From Cercophora sp. LCS_1 (Eukaryota; Ascomycota; Sordariomycetes; Sordariales; Lasiosphaeriaceae): a DNA stretch of 64,000 bases. The stretch spans positions 124,001 to 188,000 of the forward strand of contig JAPZLL010000018.1 in NCBI GenBank assembly GCA_036250225.1, read 5' to 3'. Position 1 is the stretch's first letter; every line of letters begins with the position of its first letter. The notes under the pieces are model-generated. The model ran no database searches and was not told where the DNA came from. It worked only from the letters and a program-made list of their open reading frames with translations. Position numbers and translations under genes: made by a program. Shown in pieces: positions 31,664-42,312 of this stretch.

Positions 31664-32822
31664 GGGGTTACCTGGCCTGTTGCTTGATCCTGCAGCGGTT
31701 GAGTCTCCTGCCTTTTGCTATTGTTCCGCCAGTACGCCGTCTTTCTCTCGTGTATTTACCTTTCAAACCTGTATATGGTGAGGTTTGAGTTCGCTTCTGC
31801 TAGTCATGGTTTGGTGTTTTGAGACTTTTAAATAGCACTTATGCCCCGGCCGGGCACTATTCCGCTTGCTTTCCTGCCGCGAACAAGTTCTTGAAGATAT
31901 TTGACCAAGGCAGCCAAGAGCCTGCAACGCCAACGAGAACTCGATTGCGATAACCTTTTTGACACAAGTCGTCCTAATATCCTATAAGGGTTGGGTTGGA
32001 AGGAATTCTTGAGGTAACTACACCATGATAAATATAGAGCCCCTAAAATAAAAGTTGTGGATTATTCCGGAGCTAGCTCTAACTGGTTGTATTCCATTCT
32101 CAAGTTATCTCGATATAATATCCGGGGACTTGGAACGCTAGAGTTGCATTTTTAGGTTCTCCACATCACTGCACGGTTGCCTCGGACTTGATATTAAGCG
32201 ACTGTGCTAAAGGACTGACAGGAGCCGGCGACCAGAAAGGATTACTAACTTTCTGTACGAGCTAATAGAGTTCCTTTTTAAAAGAACCTAACAGATAATA
32301 ACCCTTAAACCGACATTTCCTTACCTTATATACCGCGGCTCCTTTACAGGGTAGTGTAACTGTAAAATAGCTCGCCTAGTTGCGGGTTGGGAGATTTAGA
32401 GAATGGTCGTTCAAGTGCTCCGCTTGTGGCTTGATTTTGGCCCAACAGTCAGCCACGGCGTCAATAGTCTAGCTGGTGACTCATCCGTGAAAAAAGAAAT
32501 GGCAACGCAAGCCTCGAGGCGGAGGCTCTCGTGCTGGCCCGTCCCATCGATCAACTTCCCCTCGCGACCCTCGGCCCTCGGTTAGGCTGCATAAATGCCC
32601 TACCGTTTGAGGCGGATGGTGGACAGACACACTGAAAGGCAGCATCGTGGAACAGGAAAGTAAACACTACCCCTGAATTACATTACCTAAAAGCGATCCA
32701 AAAAAAGCAAACAAAAAAAGCAGCCCAACTATTATATACAAGACATGATACACGTGCACACCGCTCTCAACGTACAACACAGCTCAACACCAATGACACC
32801 AGACATGATCACATGATCGCAC
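31664..32822. other. Intergenic, including an AT-rich block
   Basis: About 1.16 kb between the secreted protein gene and the NRPS 3' end. Roughly 31960-32400 is distinctly AT-rich and rich in TA and TAA, unlike the surrounding GC-rich genes. This resembles a short relic altered by RIP, but no transposon domain is left to identify it. 32680-32820 is the probable NRPS 3' UTR. Confidence 0.45.
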
Positions 32823-35800
32823 TCACAACCTAACCTCCCCATCGTGGCCTGTAACCAACTCCTCCAACGCCTCACAAACCTCATCCAACAACTCCCCCGC
32901 AACGCCCTTCCAGCTCTCAAACGTAACGATCTCCAACGTCAACGTCTCCCCCACATGGAAAGCCTGACACTTCCACTCCCTCAACGGCTCCTCGTAAGGA
33001 TACACCGTCTCGAACCTCGCCTTCTCACCCTTGAACTCCAACGTCTCCACATGCACCACATCCTGATGCACCACGGTATCGAACCACTCAACCTTGGAGG
33101 CGTCCCAATCCGTGCACTCCCTTACAATTTCGTCAAGACCCATGCAGTCGTATGACGAGCTGGCCATGTGCTGATCTTGGACTGACGTCAACAACCCGTG
33201 CCTGGTTGCGATCTTGTCGAACTGCACGCGCGTGGGAATGTATTGCCATGTCGGACCGGCGATGGAGTTGGCGTCGGGCACGCCGGGGATGTCGACTGAG
33301 CGGCCGGAGGCGACTTCGCCGAAGATGACGTCGCGGGTCTTGAGACGACGGGCGAGGGTAAGAGCCCAGGCTGCTGAGGGGAGGGTAGCAACGGTGACGT
33401 GACGGGGTCGTGAGGCGATGTTGACGGTGCGGTGGATGGCATAGTGGCGGCGGTTGGTGATGGGGATGTCGGGACGCAGGAGAGAAATGCCCTTAGACCC
33501 GTCAAGGAGGTTGCGCCAGTAGGGAATGGCGCGGGGGATGCTGGCCATGAGGGTGTGGTTGACAAAGGACGAGAAGGGATAGGAGGGCGGGATGGCAGCC
33601 GAGTCCTGGTAGAGCTGGTGAAGCTGGTTGAGGAAGATGGGCAGACAGATTTCATCGTACTGTGCGTGCGAGAGACGGAAGGCGAGGGTGGACCGACGGC
33701 CATTGGTAACGTAGAACCACTTGACAAAAGACGAGCCGTATGGCATGCGGGTCTGGGAGTCGAGGCGGCAGAGCTGGTTGGTGAAGGGCTCAATATCGTC
33801 GTCTTCAATCTCGTACTCGACTAGAGGAAGCGTGCCGAGATCCTCAAGCACCACGCTGAAGCATGTCCCATCCAAACGGACAAACACGGTGCGGAGAACC
33901 TCATTGCGGGCGATGACATCTTGGCAGGCACGGAAGAGACGGCCCTTGTCAGGGACACCCTCAAAGTGGATCAACTCGTAGCGGATCGAGAACCGGGGAA
34001 GCTCGACGGTGCCACGGACGGCGACTTCTTGTAGTGGGCGAGTCGGCAGAACATCGACGACTTTCCACGACCGGTTGGCCAGCTGCTCCCGGATGCGGCC
34101 CTTGAGAGTAAACAGGAAGGCCGAGAAGGGGTTATACACTGGAGCAACGGCCTGGGTCTGCTCGGTCGACGCCGTGGGAACGGGCTGCATGACATTGGCC
34201 ATGTCATAGAGTGTGCGGTTGGCAAAAACCTGGGCGACGGTGAGCTGCATGCCCTGTTGACGGGCCTCGGACACTAGTTTCATGGCTGTGATGGAATCGC
34301 CGCCGCGATTGAAGAAGCTGTCAGCCAGGTAAATGGACTTCTCGTCCACCTTGAGCAGACGACTCCAGATGGCACGCAGCGTCTTTTGTTTTGTCGATGA
34401 TGCGCCAACAGCTGACGATGCCGGAGTCGGTGAGATTTTAGGCTTGGTGGTCTCGGGCAGCGCCAGGCTCCCGTGGAGGACGCGAAGGGTGGGGTTCTCG
34501 CCCAACTCGATCCGGCCCAATCGTCCCGTCCTGAAAAGCAGACCGCCGCCTGGAAACCACTTGGTCTCGATTGCCACAAACGGCGCGCTCAGGTGCTTCT
34601 CGGTCACAACAACAATCTCGCCAGCAGCCCCGCGGGGAACCAAGCGCTGGTGGTCAGCGGCATCCACAACCCAAACCGACTCAACCTCGTCGGCAGCAAC
34701 GCCAAGATCCCCCTCAATCGCCACCTGACCGCTAATCTCGCTCAGCGCTTTCTCATCCGCCTCCACAAGACAGCCCACCTCACCCACTCTCATCTTCCCA
34801 GCGCCCTCATCGCACAGCTGGTGCACCACACTCTGGAGCTGTTCAAGCACACGCTCCATCGTGGTCTTGTCGACCGTCTTGGAATCGAAGCTGGCCATGA
34901 CAAAGAAGCCATCGGCCGACAGCGAGCACACCAACATGAGCGCATACGTATTGAACTTGAGCGCCTCCTGTGCAGCCTCCGTATCACCCGCGGGCACAAG
35001 GCCGTTCGCAGGTGTCTTCTCATCAACCTCGACTTCGCCAGCGGCAGGGTGTAGGACAAAACCAGTGCGCAGCTCGCAAGCCTCAAGTGCATCATCGGTA
35101 AGACGGCGGATGTGCTGCAGACCGGCATGCTCATAGGGAATCTGGGCGACCATCTGCTCGGCGATCGACTCGAGAAATTCCTCGACGGTGATGTCACGAT
35201 CGATGCACACCCGAACGGGGACTGTGGTGATCATGGGGCCCTCGATCTCATCGGCGCCGACGATAGGGGCATTGCGACCGGTGAGGGTCTCGCCAAAGAC
35301 GATATCGGTGTTGCCGCTGCAGTACTGAGACGCGACGAGAGCCCAGGCGGCGCGGACGACTGTGGCGAGAGTGATGGTTGCGTTGAGCGATGTTGGGAGA
35401 CGCCGACCACCAAGGGAAATGTCGATCTCGAGCAACGAGTCGGCCTGCGTCTGGTATCCCTCGAACGGCAGGGCGGGGAATTGCTGGCCGGTGGCTCCGT
35501 CGAGCTGGCCCCGCCAGTACGCATCAGACGCTTCCTGATCAAAGGTATTGTTGAGGTAGTTGATGAAGTCCTTGAACTCGGCGGCCGGCTTGCGGAGGGT
35601 GACCTGCTGGTACGCTTGGTTTACACGGTCAACAACAAGCGGCATGGACCATCCATCGTACAGAGCGTGGTGCATGGTGAGGACAAAGTGCGAGAACTCG
35701 CCCTCGTGGACCATGCCGTACCGGACCAGCGGCTTCCCGAGATCCGTCTGTTCGTTGCGGTCCTGCTCAAGGTACTCGGCCAACGTCGCCGCCGTGTGCC

Positions 35801-38775
35801 ATGTGATCGGCTCCTTGACGACGACCTGCATCAGGCCCCGTTGAGCGTGGACAATGCGGGTACGTAGGATGGCGCAGTCAGCGGCGACGGCCTCAAACGC
35901 AGCTTGAAGCCGTGCAGCCTTCTCGCGGTTGTCCAGCTTGAGGACACGCTGTGCGACGTAGGCCTCCTTAACCTTGGCGGAAAGAGCCATGAGCGCCTCC
36001 TGAAGCGGTGTGCAGGGGTAGATATCCTCAACAGCAGCACTGTCGATCTCGCAAAGCCCGCTCACCTCCTTCTTCGCCTCCTCGGCCGACCAGTCAGCCT
36101 CAGGCAAACTGAAGGGAGGAATGCCGCCGGACAAGGCCTTGTCTTGCTCAGCGGAGACATCCTTGGCAACGACAGCCATGTCACGAAGGACAGGATAGCG
36201 GAAGACATCAGCCACCGTCAACGCGACACCCTCGGCTCTCACAGCAGAGATGAGCTTCATAGCCCTCAACGAGTCGCCGCCCAGTGCAAAGAAGCTCTCC
36301 TGCACCGAAAAGTCCTCGGTGAGGTTGAGCAACGCCCTCCAAACCTTCTGGAGCCTCCGCTCCATCTCGGTCTCGGGCGCGCTGGCATCAGTCTGCTTGT
36401 CCCGTCTCGCAGTGCCAGACACCTGCTCACGCGTCATGCCAGCGCCGATTTCGCGGAGCTTCTTGCGGTCGATCTTACCCGACACAAGCGAGGGCATCTC
36501 TCGCAGCGGGATGTACGCCGCAGGGACCATGTACCGCGGTAGGTCAACCGCCAACGCCTCATCGATGCCTTCCAAAGCCTCCGCCAGGGGTCCAGAGAAG
36601 CCAAGAGTGCTGTCACTCCCCTCGTCGGACTCGACATCGCTGCAGTCAGCGTCGACAACAAAGCAAACCAGCGTGGGCTGGCCACCAATCGGCTTGATGA
36701 CTTCGGCAGCGAGCTTGACACCCCGAGGAAGCATGCCGTGGAGATGGTGCTCAATCTCGACCAACTCCACACGCTGGCCACGGAGCTTGACCTGGGCATC
36801 CTTACGACCGACAAATACAAAGTCGCCAGACATGTCGGCATCGTATCGCACAAGATCACCAGTCTTGTACAGCCTGCCATGTCGTCCGGACACGGCACCG
36901 TGCCCGGCAGTGAGCCAAGCCGGGTCCTCGATGAACACTTCTGCTGTCTTCTCCGGCTCGCCAAGATAACCCAACCCGACAACGGGGCCTTCGATGAGCA
37001 GCTCGCCCACGGCACCGACCGGGACGAGCCGGTCATGATCCTGGGGATCGACAACCCAGCCGACACCACCAACACCACGTCCGATATTACCGGTGGTGAA
37101 TATCTTGGCTCCTTCCTTCTGAGCAAAGGTGTTGTTGACCGTGCAGCCGACCGTGCACTCGGACGGGCCATACGCAATGATGACGCTCGTCTTGCCCTTG
37201 CTCCACGCTGCCGCGTCGGCAGCAGAGATAGCCTCACCGCCGAGACCAAGCACGTCAAGGCCAGCGATGACCTCGGGATCGAGAACACAGGCGACGCTAG
37301 GCGTCATGTGAGCCATGTTGGCTCCGCTAGACTTGATGGCCCCGCCGAGGTCGTTCATGCGGTCGGCGTCGGAAGGAATGCAGATAGTGCCGCCAACGGC
37401 AAGGGTGCAGAGCATACAGTCGATGCTGACATCAAACGCATAGCTGGCAAACTCAAAGACGCGGGATGACTCCTTGTACCCGACGGCCTCAGCACGGGGG
37501 ATGGCGCCGCTGGTGTAGTTGGCGTGGGAGATGACGACGCCTTTAGGCTTGCCCGTGCTTCCCGAGGTGAACTGGATGTACAGCGGGGTGGTGGTGGCAG
37601 GGACAAAAGGTAGGGGAATCGAGTCGACCGATGCATCAAAGGAAGCAAATAGACCGTCGGAGACGACGACAACCTTGCCGTTTTCCGGCACAAGACGACG
37701 GGCAAGATCGGCCTGGGACTGGGAGGCAACGACGAGGCTCGCCCCGGTCTGCTCGACCATGACTTTGAGACGAGCTTCAGGCTGGCTGGTAGGATCGGTC
37801 AGGGCAAAGGCACCGCCGGCCTTCGTGATGGCGAGGACGGCGACGATGGTCCATCGGCTCTTCTCGAAGCAGAGCGGGATGTTGGTGCCGACGGTGATGC
37901 CCTCGACACAGAGATGGCGGGCGAGACGGTCCGACATGGACTCGACCTCGGCGTATGTGAACTGGCCATCCCAACACTCGACCGCTGGCTTGCTGGCGTG
38001 TGATGCCGCTTGCTCGGAGATGATCTCGTGGATACACCGGTCCAGGTTGGGCGGCACCTCCGCGTTCCACTTCCATATTTGGTCAAGGTCTCGTGGCAAA
38101 GGCCCAAGGAGTTGTGCCACTGGGGTCTCGGACTGTATTGAGATGGCGCGGACAAGGTCAACAAATGTGTCTAGTCTGTCGTGGGCTTGTTTGTCTGTGG
38201 GAGATGAAGGTGAGTCTTGTCGTCTCAGAGCCTGGAGGGCGAGGTCATCGCCGTTCCTTGTTGCTTCGATGCGGAACGACCATTGCTGGGCGGTGTCAGT
38301 GAGCTCAGACGAATGCATGGTAGGGACGTACTGCCGACAGCGTAGCCTCTGAGCCTTTTTTCTGGGACGAGGCTTGACCGTCGTCGAAGAAGAGAGTGTC
38401 GCTTGAGGATGAACCGGCTTGGCTCTCGGGTATCTTCGCCAGAGCACCAAGGAATGTCGCCACGGGCTCACTCTGGGCGCTGCCGAACCCAAGGTCCAGC
38501 TTGGAAAGGTATACAGGCGACGCTGCTTCCCTGTCATCGGCCCCTCTCCTGCCCCAAGCGACCTGTTCGACCCGATCATCCTCGCCGCGTTCCCTCTGGA
38601 GGAGCAGTATCCAAGCGAGCAGCAGGATGCTCTCGGTCGATGCGCTCGGTGACCCGGTAGCTGGTACCGGCACTGTCCTCATGCCGGCGACATTTGCGGC
38701 TCTGCGGGGCAGCCCGTCATGCTGCAGCCCTTGATCCAGCCCAACGTCAACAGTCGCTTCCCGCGCGATATGCAT
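32823..38775 (-). CDS. NPS6: NPS6/SidD-type siderophore nonribosomal peptide synthetase
   Basis: Predicted 1968 residues from two exons (intron 38286-38331, phase 0). Domain order is A-T-C-(A remnant)-T-C. A1: TSGSTGKPKG at 389-398, FASYAFDVSID, AYGPSE at 520-525, LYKTGDLVRYD, core Lys in SGKIDRKKL. T1: GGDSL with the pantetheine Ser at 821. C1: HHALYDG at 1021-1027. Then a vestigial A segment (about 1310-1430) keeps only a trace, WVVDAADHQRLVP, matching WVVDPQDHDRLVP of A1. T2: GGDSI, Ser 1480. C2: SHAQYDE at 1688-1694. This layout is that of NPS6/SidD, which links hydroxyornithine-derived units into extracellular siderophores (coprogen or fusarinine types). Which product is made cannot be read here. 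The start at 38775 is the first ATG of the N-terminal exon; later ATGs are possible. The gene is divergent from a GNAT gene and close to an ABC transporter. Confidence 0.85.
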
Positions 38776-40046
38776 GCTTCGTCTTTGCCGGCAGCTGCCG
38801 GAGGATGTCTCGGATGGCTGGTTGGGCCGCGCCTGCTGGAAGGGTGGTGTTACAGGACGGGATCGTCACAACGCGGGGCGGGTCAGCCTAAAGAGGGTGG
38901 GAACTTTTGGCGGCGCAGTCGGTGTCTTGGGTGGACAACGCTCGAGGTACCACTCGGGGGGGATATTAATATGCAGAACGCAGGCTATTTGCGCACGCGT
39001 GCCTTGGGCAAGTTGTCGTGGGGTGAAGAATGAGGCTTGAATACTGCGTGGTCTTGGTTAAGCCGAGAAGAAGGGAAATCCGAGGCGTCGTTGCGCTTTT
39101 TTTTCGTGCTCCTTGGTCGGCGAGCATGCAACGACAAGGTCGATCGACCTCGGTCGACGGCTGATACCGCACCATTGTTACGCTCTTGGCCCGGAGCTAC
39201 CTACCCTGTGGATCTTAGCCCATGGGCTTTGCGGCCGTGGTGTGGTGGGTCATTGTCAATAACTTTGCGACTTCAGTACAGCAACTTGCGAACGGAAGCT
39301 GCCCGGCTTCAATCAACGGGATCGTCTCCCGAGAACGAATGCAACTGACATCGTCAATAGCCCCCGATTGGACAACTAAGAAGACGTGCCGCGTCAGACG
39401 CAGTGTGGAAAAGAGGCGTTCTGTTGTCCAGGGCCTCGGAAAAGGTGGCTTGAGCCGTTGTGCTGAGTGGTGTCATGAAGGTGGGGAGAAACGAAACGGG
39501 AGGGGTGGGTGTCGAAGAAGGGTCTGCTAGCGGACCACATGGTGTGGCCCCGACAGGGATGAGCTTGGTGATGAGCGGATCTGATAACTTTAACGGGATC
39601 CACTGCCGATGCACGCCTGCGAGTGGAGCAACGAGCTCGATCGAGGCGGGGTCCACGCGACGTTGACACGCCAAGGAAGGAAGACCCGGTCTCCAGCTTC
39701 GGCTTTGCGACCAGGAAGAATGGAACAATGAGCATCAATCCCACTCGGGATGAGGAGCGGTTGAACATCGCGACCCGTTGCAATGCGGTGTGATGAATCG
39801 TTGCGGGTTGAGATGCAAATCCGGACCTCATTAGGAAGGTGGACCGGCTGTGATATTCATCAACGTGATACGTGTGCAACCTGGCGGTGACTACACCGGA
39901 CATGAGGAGAGGGTGCTCGGGGTTACGACAAGTGTCAACGCGGCAGACCGACTGCTGGACGAGATATTCATAAGGGATACTGTCCCTTGCTGCATCTAGA
40001 TGAACAAAGGGCTGCAACCACTGTCATTTCGCCTTTATCTGTCGAA
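38776..40046. promoter_or_regulatory. Divergent promoter between the NRPS and GNAT genes
   Basis: About 1.27 kb between two divergent starts, with one perfect ATCWGATAA site (39579-39587) and an inverted CCAAT box (ATTGG, 39367-39371). No supported ORF. Confidence 0.5.
39579..39587 (+). promoter_or_regulatory. GATA-type iron-regulator site (ATCTGATAA)
   Basis: Perfect match to ATCWGATAA, the site of the SREA/SRE iron-responsive GATA repressors. It lies 804 bp upstream of the NRPS start and 460 bp upstream of the GNAT start, inside CGGATCTGATAACTTTAA (39576-39593), which recurs exactly at 41699. Confidence 0.6.
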
Positions 40047-40896
40047 ATGGGCTTCATCGTTCTTCCAGCTCTCATCCCGGATATTCGGGCGGTATACGAC
40101 GCGTACTTTGCGGCATTCACTGTCGATCCAGATGGCAGACGGCTCCTTGATATCCTTTTCCCAGACGGGTTCACCTCTGACGAGTTTCGGGCGGCGCACA
40201 CAGAAGCAACGCTAAACTGGTGGCACACCTCGCGAACGCAGCATACGTTCAAGTGCGTCAATGCGAGCGATGGTGCCGTTGTAGGCATGGCGCTCTGTGA
40301 CGTCTTCTCGAACCCGCAGACCGAGGAGGAAAGGAAGAATCCCGGTGTGGGGTGGCTCGAGGGGGATCGGAGGGCGCGGGCGGAGCGTGTAATTGCCCCG
40401 CTCTGGGAGGCAAGAGACAGGGCGCTCGGCGGCAAGAGCTATATCTGTGAGTACATGTCATATTAATATCCTCATGCACACTCCTATCCACCCTGTGCAG
40501 GTACCGCTGCAGGGATCTCAACGGTTGCTGACACCCCCAGACGTTCACGCCTTTGCTGTCGACCCTAAGCACCAGGGTCGTGGGGCCGGCGCGGCTCTTG
40601 TGCAGGCGCTCGTTGACCTGGGTAACGCTAGCCAGCTGCCGATCTACTTGGAGTCTTCGCCCGGAACCGAAGGCCTCTACTACAAGATGGGCTTCCGGCG
40701 GTTGCCTGGCGAGATGGGACGAATCATCCACAGCGCCGAGGCGTTGGGAACGGAGAAAGACGTCGAGGTGCCGCTAATGATGAAGATTGCAGACCCCGGT
40801 CAAGAGAAAAGGGGAGAGGGGGCGACAGCAGGAAACCGGAGGAAGAGCGGCTGGTTGCAGACCATGTGGTCGTCGTGGGTGGCTGAGAAAGCGTGA
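40047..40896 (+). CDS. GNAT-family N-acyltransferase next to the siderophore NRPS
   Basis: Predicted 251 residues from two exons (intron 40447-40540; frame closes). It has GNAT motifs in order: substrate region (GMALCDVFSNP), then after the intron YVHAFAVDPKHQGRGAGAALVQALVDLG, which contains the acetyl-CoA loop Q/R-x-x-G-x-G/A (QGRGAG), then PIYLESSPGTEGLYYKMGF, the usual beta-5/alpha-4 end. The start at 40047 (MGFIVLPALIPD) fits the family. The C-terminal 35 residues are an unmatched basic tail. It transfers an acyl group from CoA to an amine. Its place between the NRPS and ABC transporter, flanked on both sides by GATA iron sites, makes a siderophore precursor or product the best guess for the substrate, by analogy with SidG/SidF/SidL steps. 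Direct evidence is lacking. Confidence 0.85.
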
Positions 40897-41144
40897 GGAA
40901 CCGTAGCAACCGCTGCTGTGGTGGCAAGTGAGGATGGCCTGGATGCCAGTCAACAATGCACCTCGATCAGCAAGATAGTGTTGTGGTGGTGGAAGGAATG
41001 ACGTCCAAAGAGGGGCCAACACAGTAACGCGTGGCGGGGGAGAAAACTGCAATGGGGGCTTGGAGAAACCTCGGCGACATCGACCCCCAAACCCTCCGGT
41101 AGTCCGTATGCTGGCACAGCCAATCCCGTCACCGAGCAGAATTT

Positions 41145-41153
41145 TTATCAGAT
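41145..41153 (-). promoter_or_regulatory. GATA-type iron-regulator site
   Basis: TTATCAGAT on the plus strand (ATCTGATAA on the minus). It is separated by one base from the next, oppositely oriented site. Confidence 0.6.
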
Positions 41154-41154
41154 C

Positions 41155-41163
41155 ATCAGATAA
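41155..41163 (+). promoter_or_regulatory. GATA-type iron-regulator site
   Basis: ATCAGATAA, perfect match. It forms an inverted pair with the site at 41145-41153. Confidence 0.6.
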
Positions 41164-41701
41164 TGTGACCGAAGATGTGCTTGACCATGGAAGGCATGGA
41201 TGTGATCGGGGGCCGACGTGATGAGACTGGGATGTTGATGGTGGAGCACGCGGGCCCCTCACTGCCAGATGCCAATCGGCCACATCGCGGGTGCAGCCAT
41301 AGTGACGCGGTTGCGTAAGACTACGTGGCTGCCAAGGCGACGAATTAGTCCTGATTGGATCCGGGTCACATCCGAGGGATTGACCTGCGAAAAGGCAGCC
41401 GTTGTGGCGACAGCAATTTCTCGCTTTATCCGCGAGGGACGGAGGAAGGTGTGAAACGAGAGATCGATGACGACAGATGACTTTGGGGAGTGCGCAACTC
41501 GCCCAAGAGGAAACGGCTTTTGTGAAGCGATTGATCAATGGCTCGGTGGAGGAGAGGAAGCTGTCTGGGGTCGGCATCGACGTCGGCGTCGGGACAGCAT
41601 CGAACGAGGTGCTAAACAAGACCGAGGAAGTCGAAAAATTTGTTGCAGTTTGCGACCCTGTCCCTGCACCGGACAAACAACCTGTTCTGGATAAATGTCG
41701 G

Positions 41702-41710
41702 ATCTGATAA
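41702..41710 (+). promoter_or_regulatory. GATA-type iron-regulator site
   Basis: ATCTGATAA within the 18-bp sequence at 41699-41716 that is identical to the one at 39576-39593. It lies about 600 bp upstream of the ABC start. Confidence 0.6.
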
Positions 41711-42003
41711 CTTTAAATCAAGACGAACCCACCCAAGCCAAGCGGGGCTTCTAAGCTTCCCGGCAGCTGGACGTGCCTTCCGTGCCAATGTCAAAACGTT
41801 GAAAAGCGTACAATCCAAGTCGAAAATGATACCAACTGACATTCGCAAGAGTTCCTTTTTAAGGCATCAAATGCAGAACCAGAATACAGAGACGCCAAAA
41901 CAGGGAGGTGACATGGACTTGACAAGACGTCACATCGCTCCGAGACGAAGTTGGCGACCCCGCCGAATGTGGGGCCACCCCGGCTTATTTTGCCCTGAAA
42001 ATT

Positions 42004-42012
42004 TTATCAGAT
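42004..42012 (-). promoter_or_regulatory. GATA-type iron-regulator site
   Basis: TTATCAGAT followed by CCG, so the minus strand reads CGGATCTGATAA like the others. It lies about 300 bp upstream of the ABC start. Confidence 0.6.
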
Positions 42013-42025
42013 CCGTCTTGTTCCG

Positions 42026-42034
42026 TTATCAGAT
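42026..42034 (-). promoter_or_regulatory. GATA-type iron-regulator site
   Basis: A second TTATCAGAT followed by CCG, 22 bp (two helical turns) from the previous copy and in the same orientation. Confidence 0.6.
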
Positions 42035-42312
42035 CCGCATCTGCCAAGCCCGGCATCGGGTGTCGCCATTCGCAAATTTCCCGTGACTTCCACAAGCCCG
42101 AAAGGGGAAAATGACCGGTCTCCACGTGTTGGTGCCTCCGGAGCACAGGATGGATATACCGCTGCCATGCGACTTTCAGCCGCCGTCGCCTTTTTTCCCC
42201 ATGAAGAGCGAACGACACAGCGACGCAGCAAGCTGAAGGCAGACATTCGCTTATCCGACCAGTCGCTGGAAGCCCCTGAATCGTGCCTTCCGCGCTGAGG
42301 CGCCCCGAAAAA

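Larger units (their letters stand above)
40897..42312. promoter_or_regulatory. GNAT-ABC intergenic region rich in GATA sites
   Basis: About 1.4 kb with no supported gene, containing five perfect ATCWGATAA sites in both orientations and a CCAAT box (41120-41124) about 20 bp before the first pair. It should be the promoter of the ABC transporter. Confidence 0.55.

Noticed and set aside
34473..37469. Several 190-250-codon plus-strand frames inside the NRPS
   Set aside because: Antisense shadows of the GC-rich NRPS gene.
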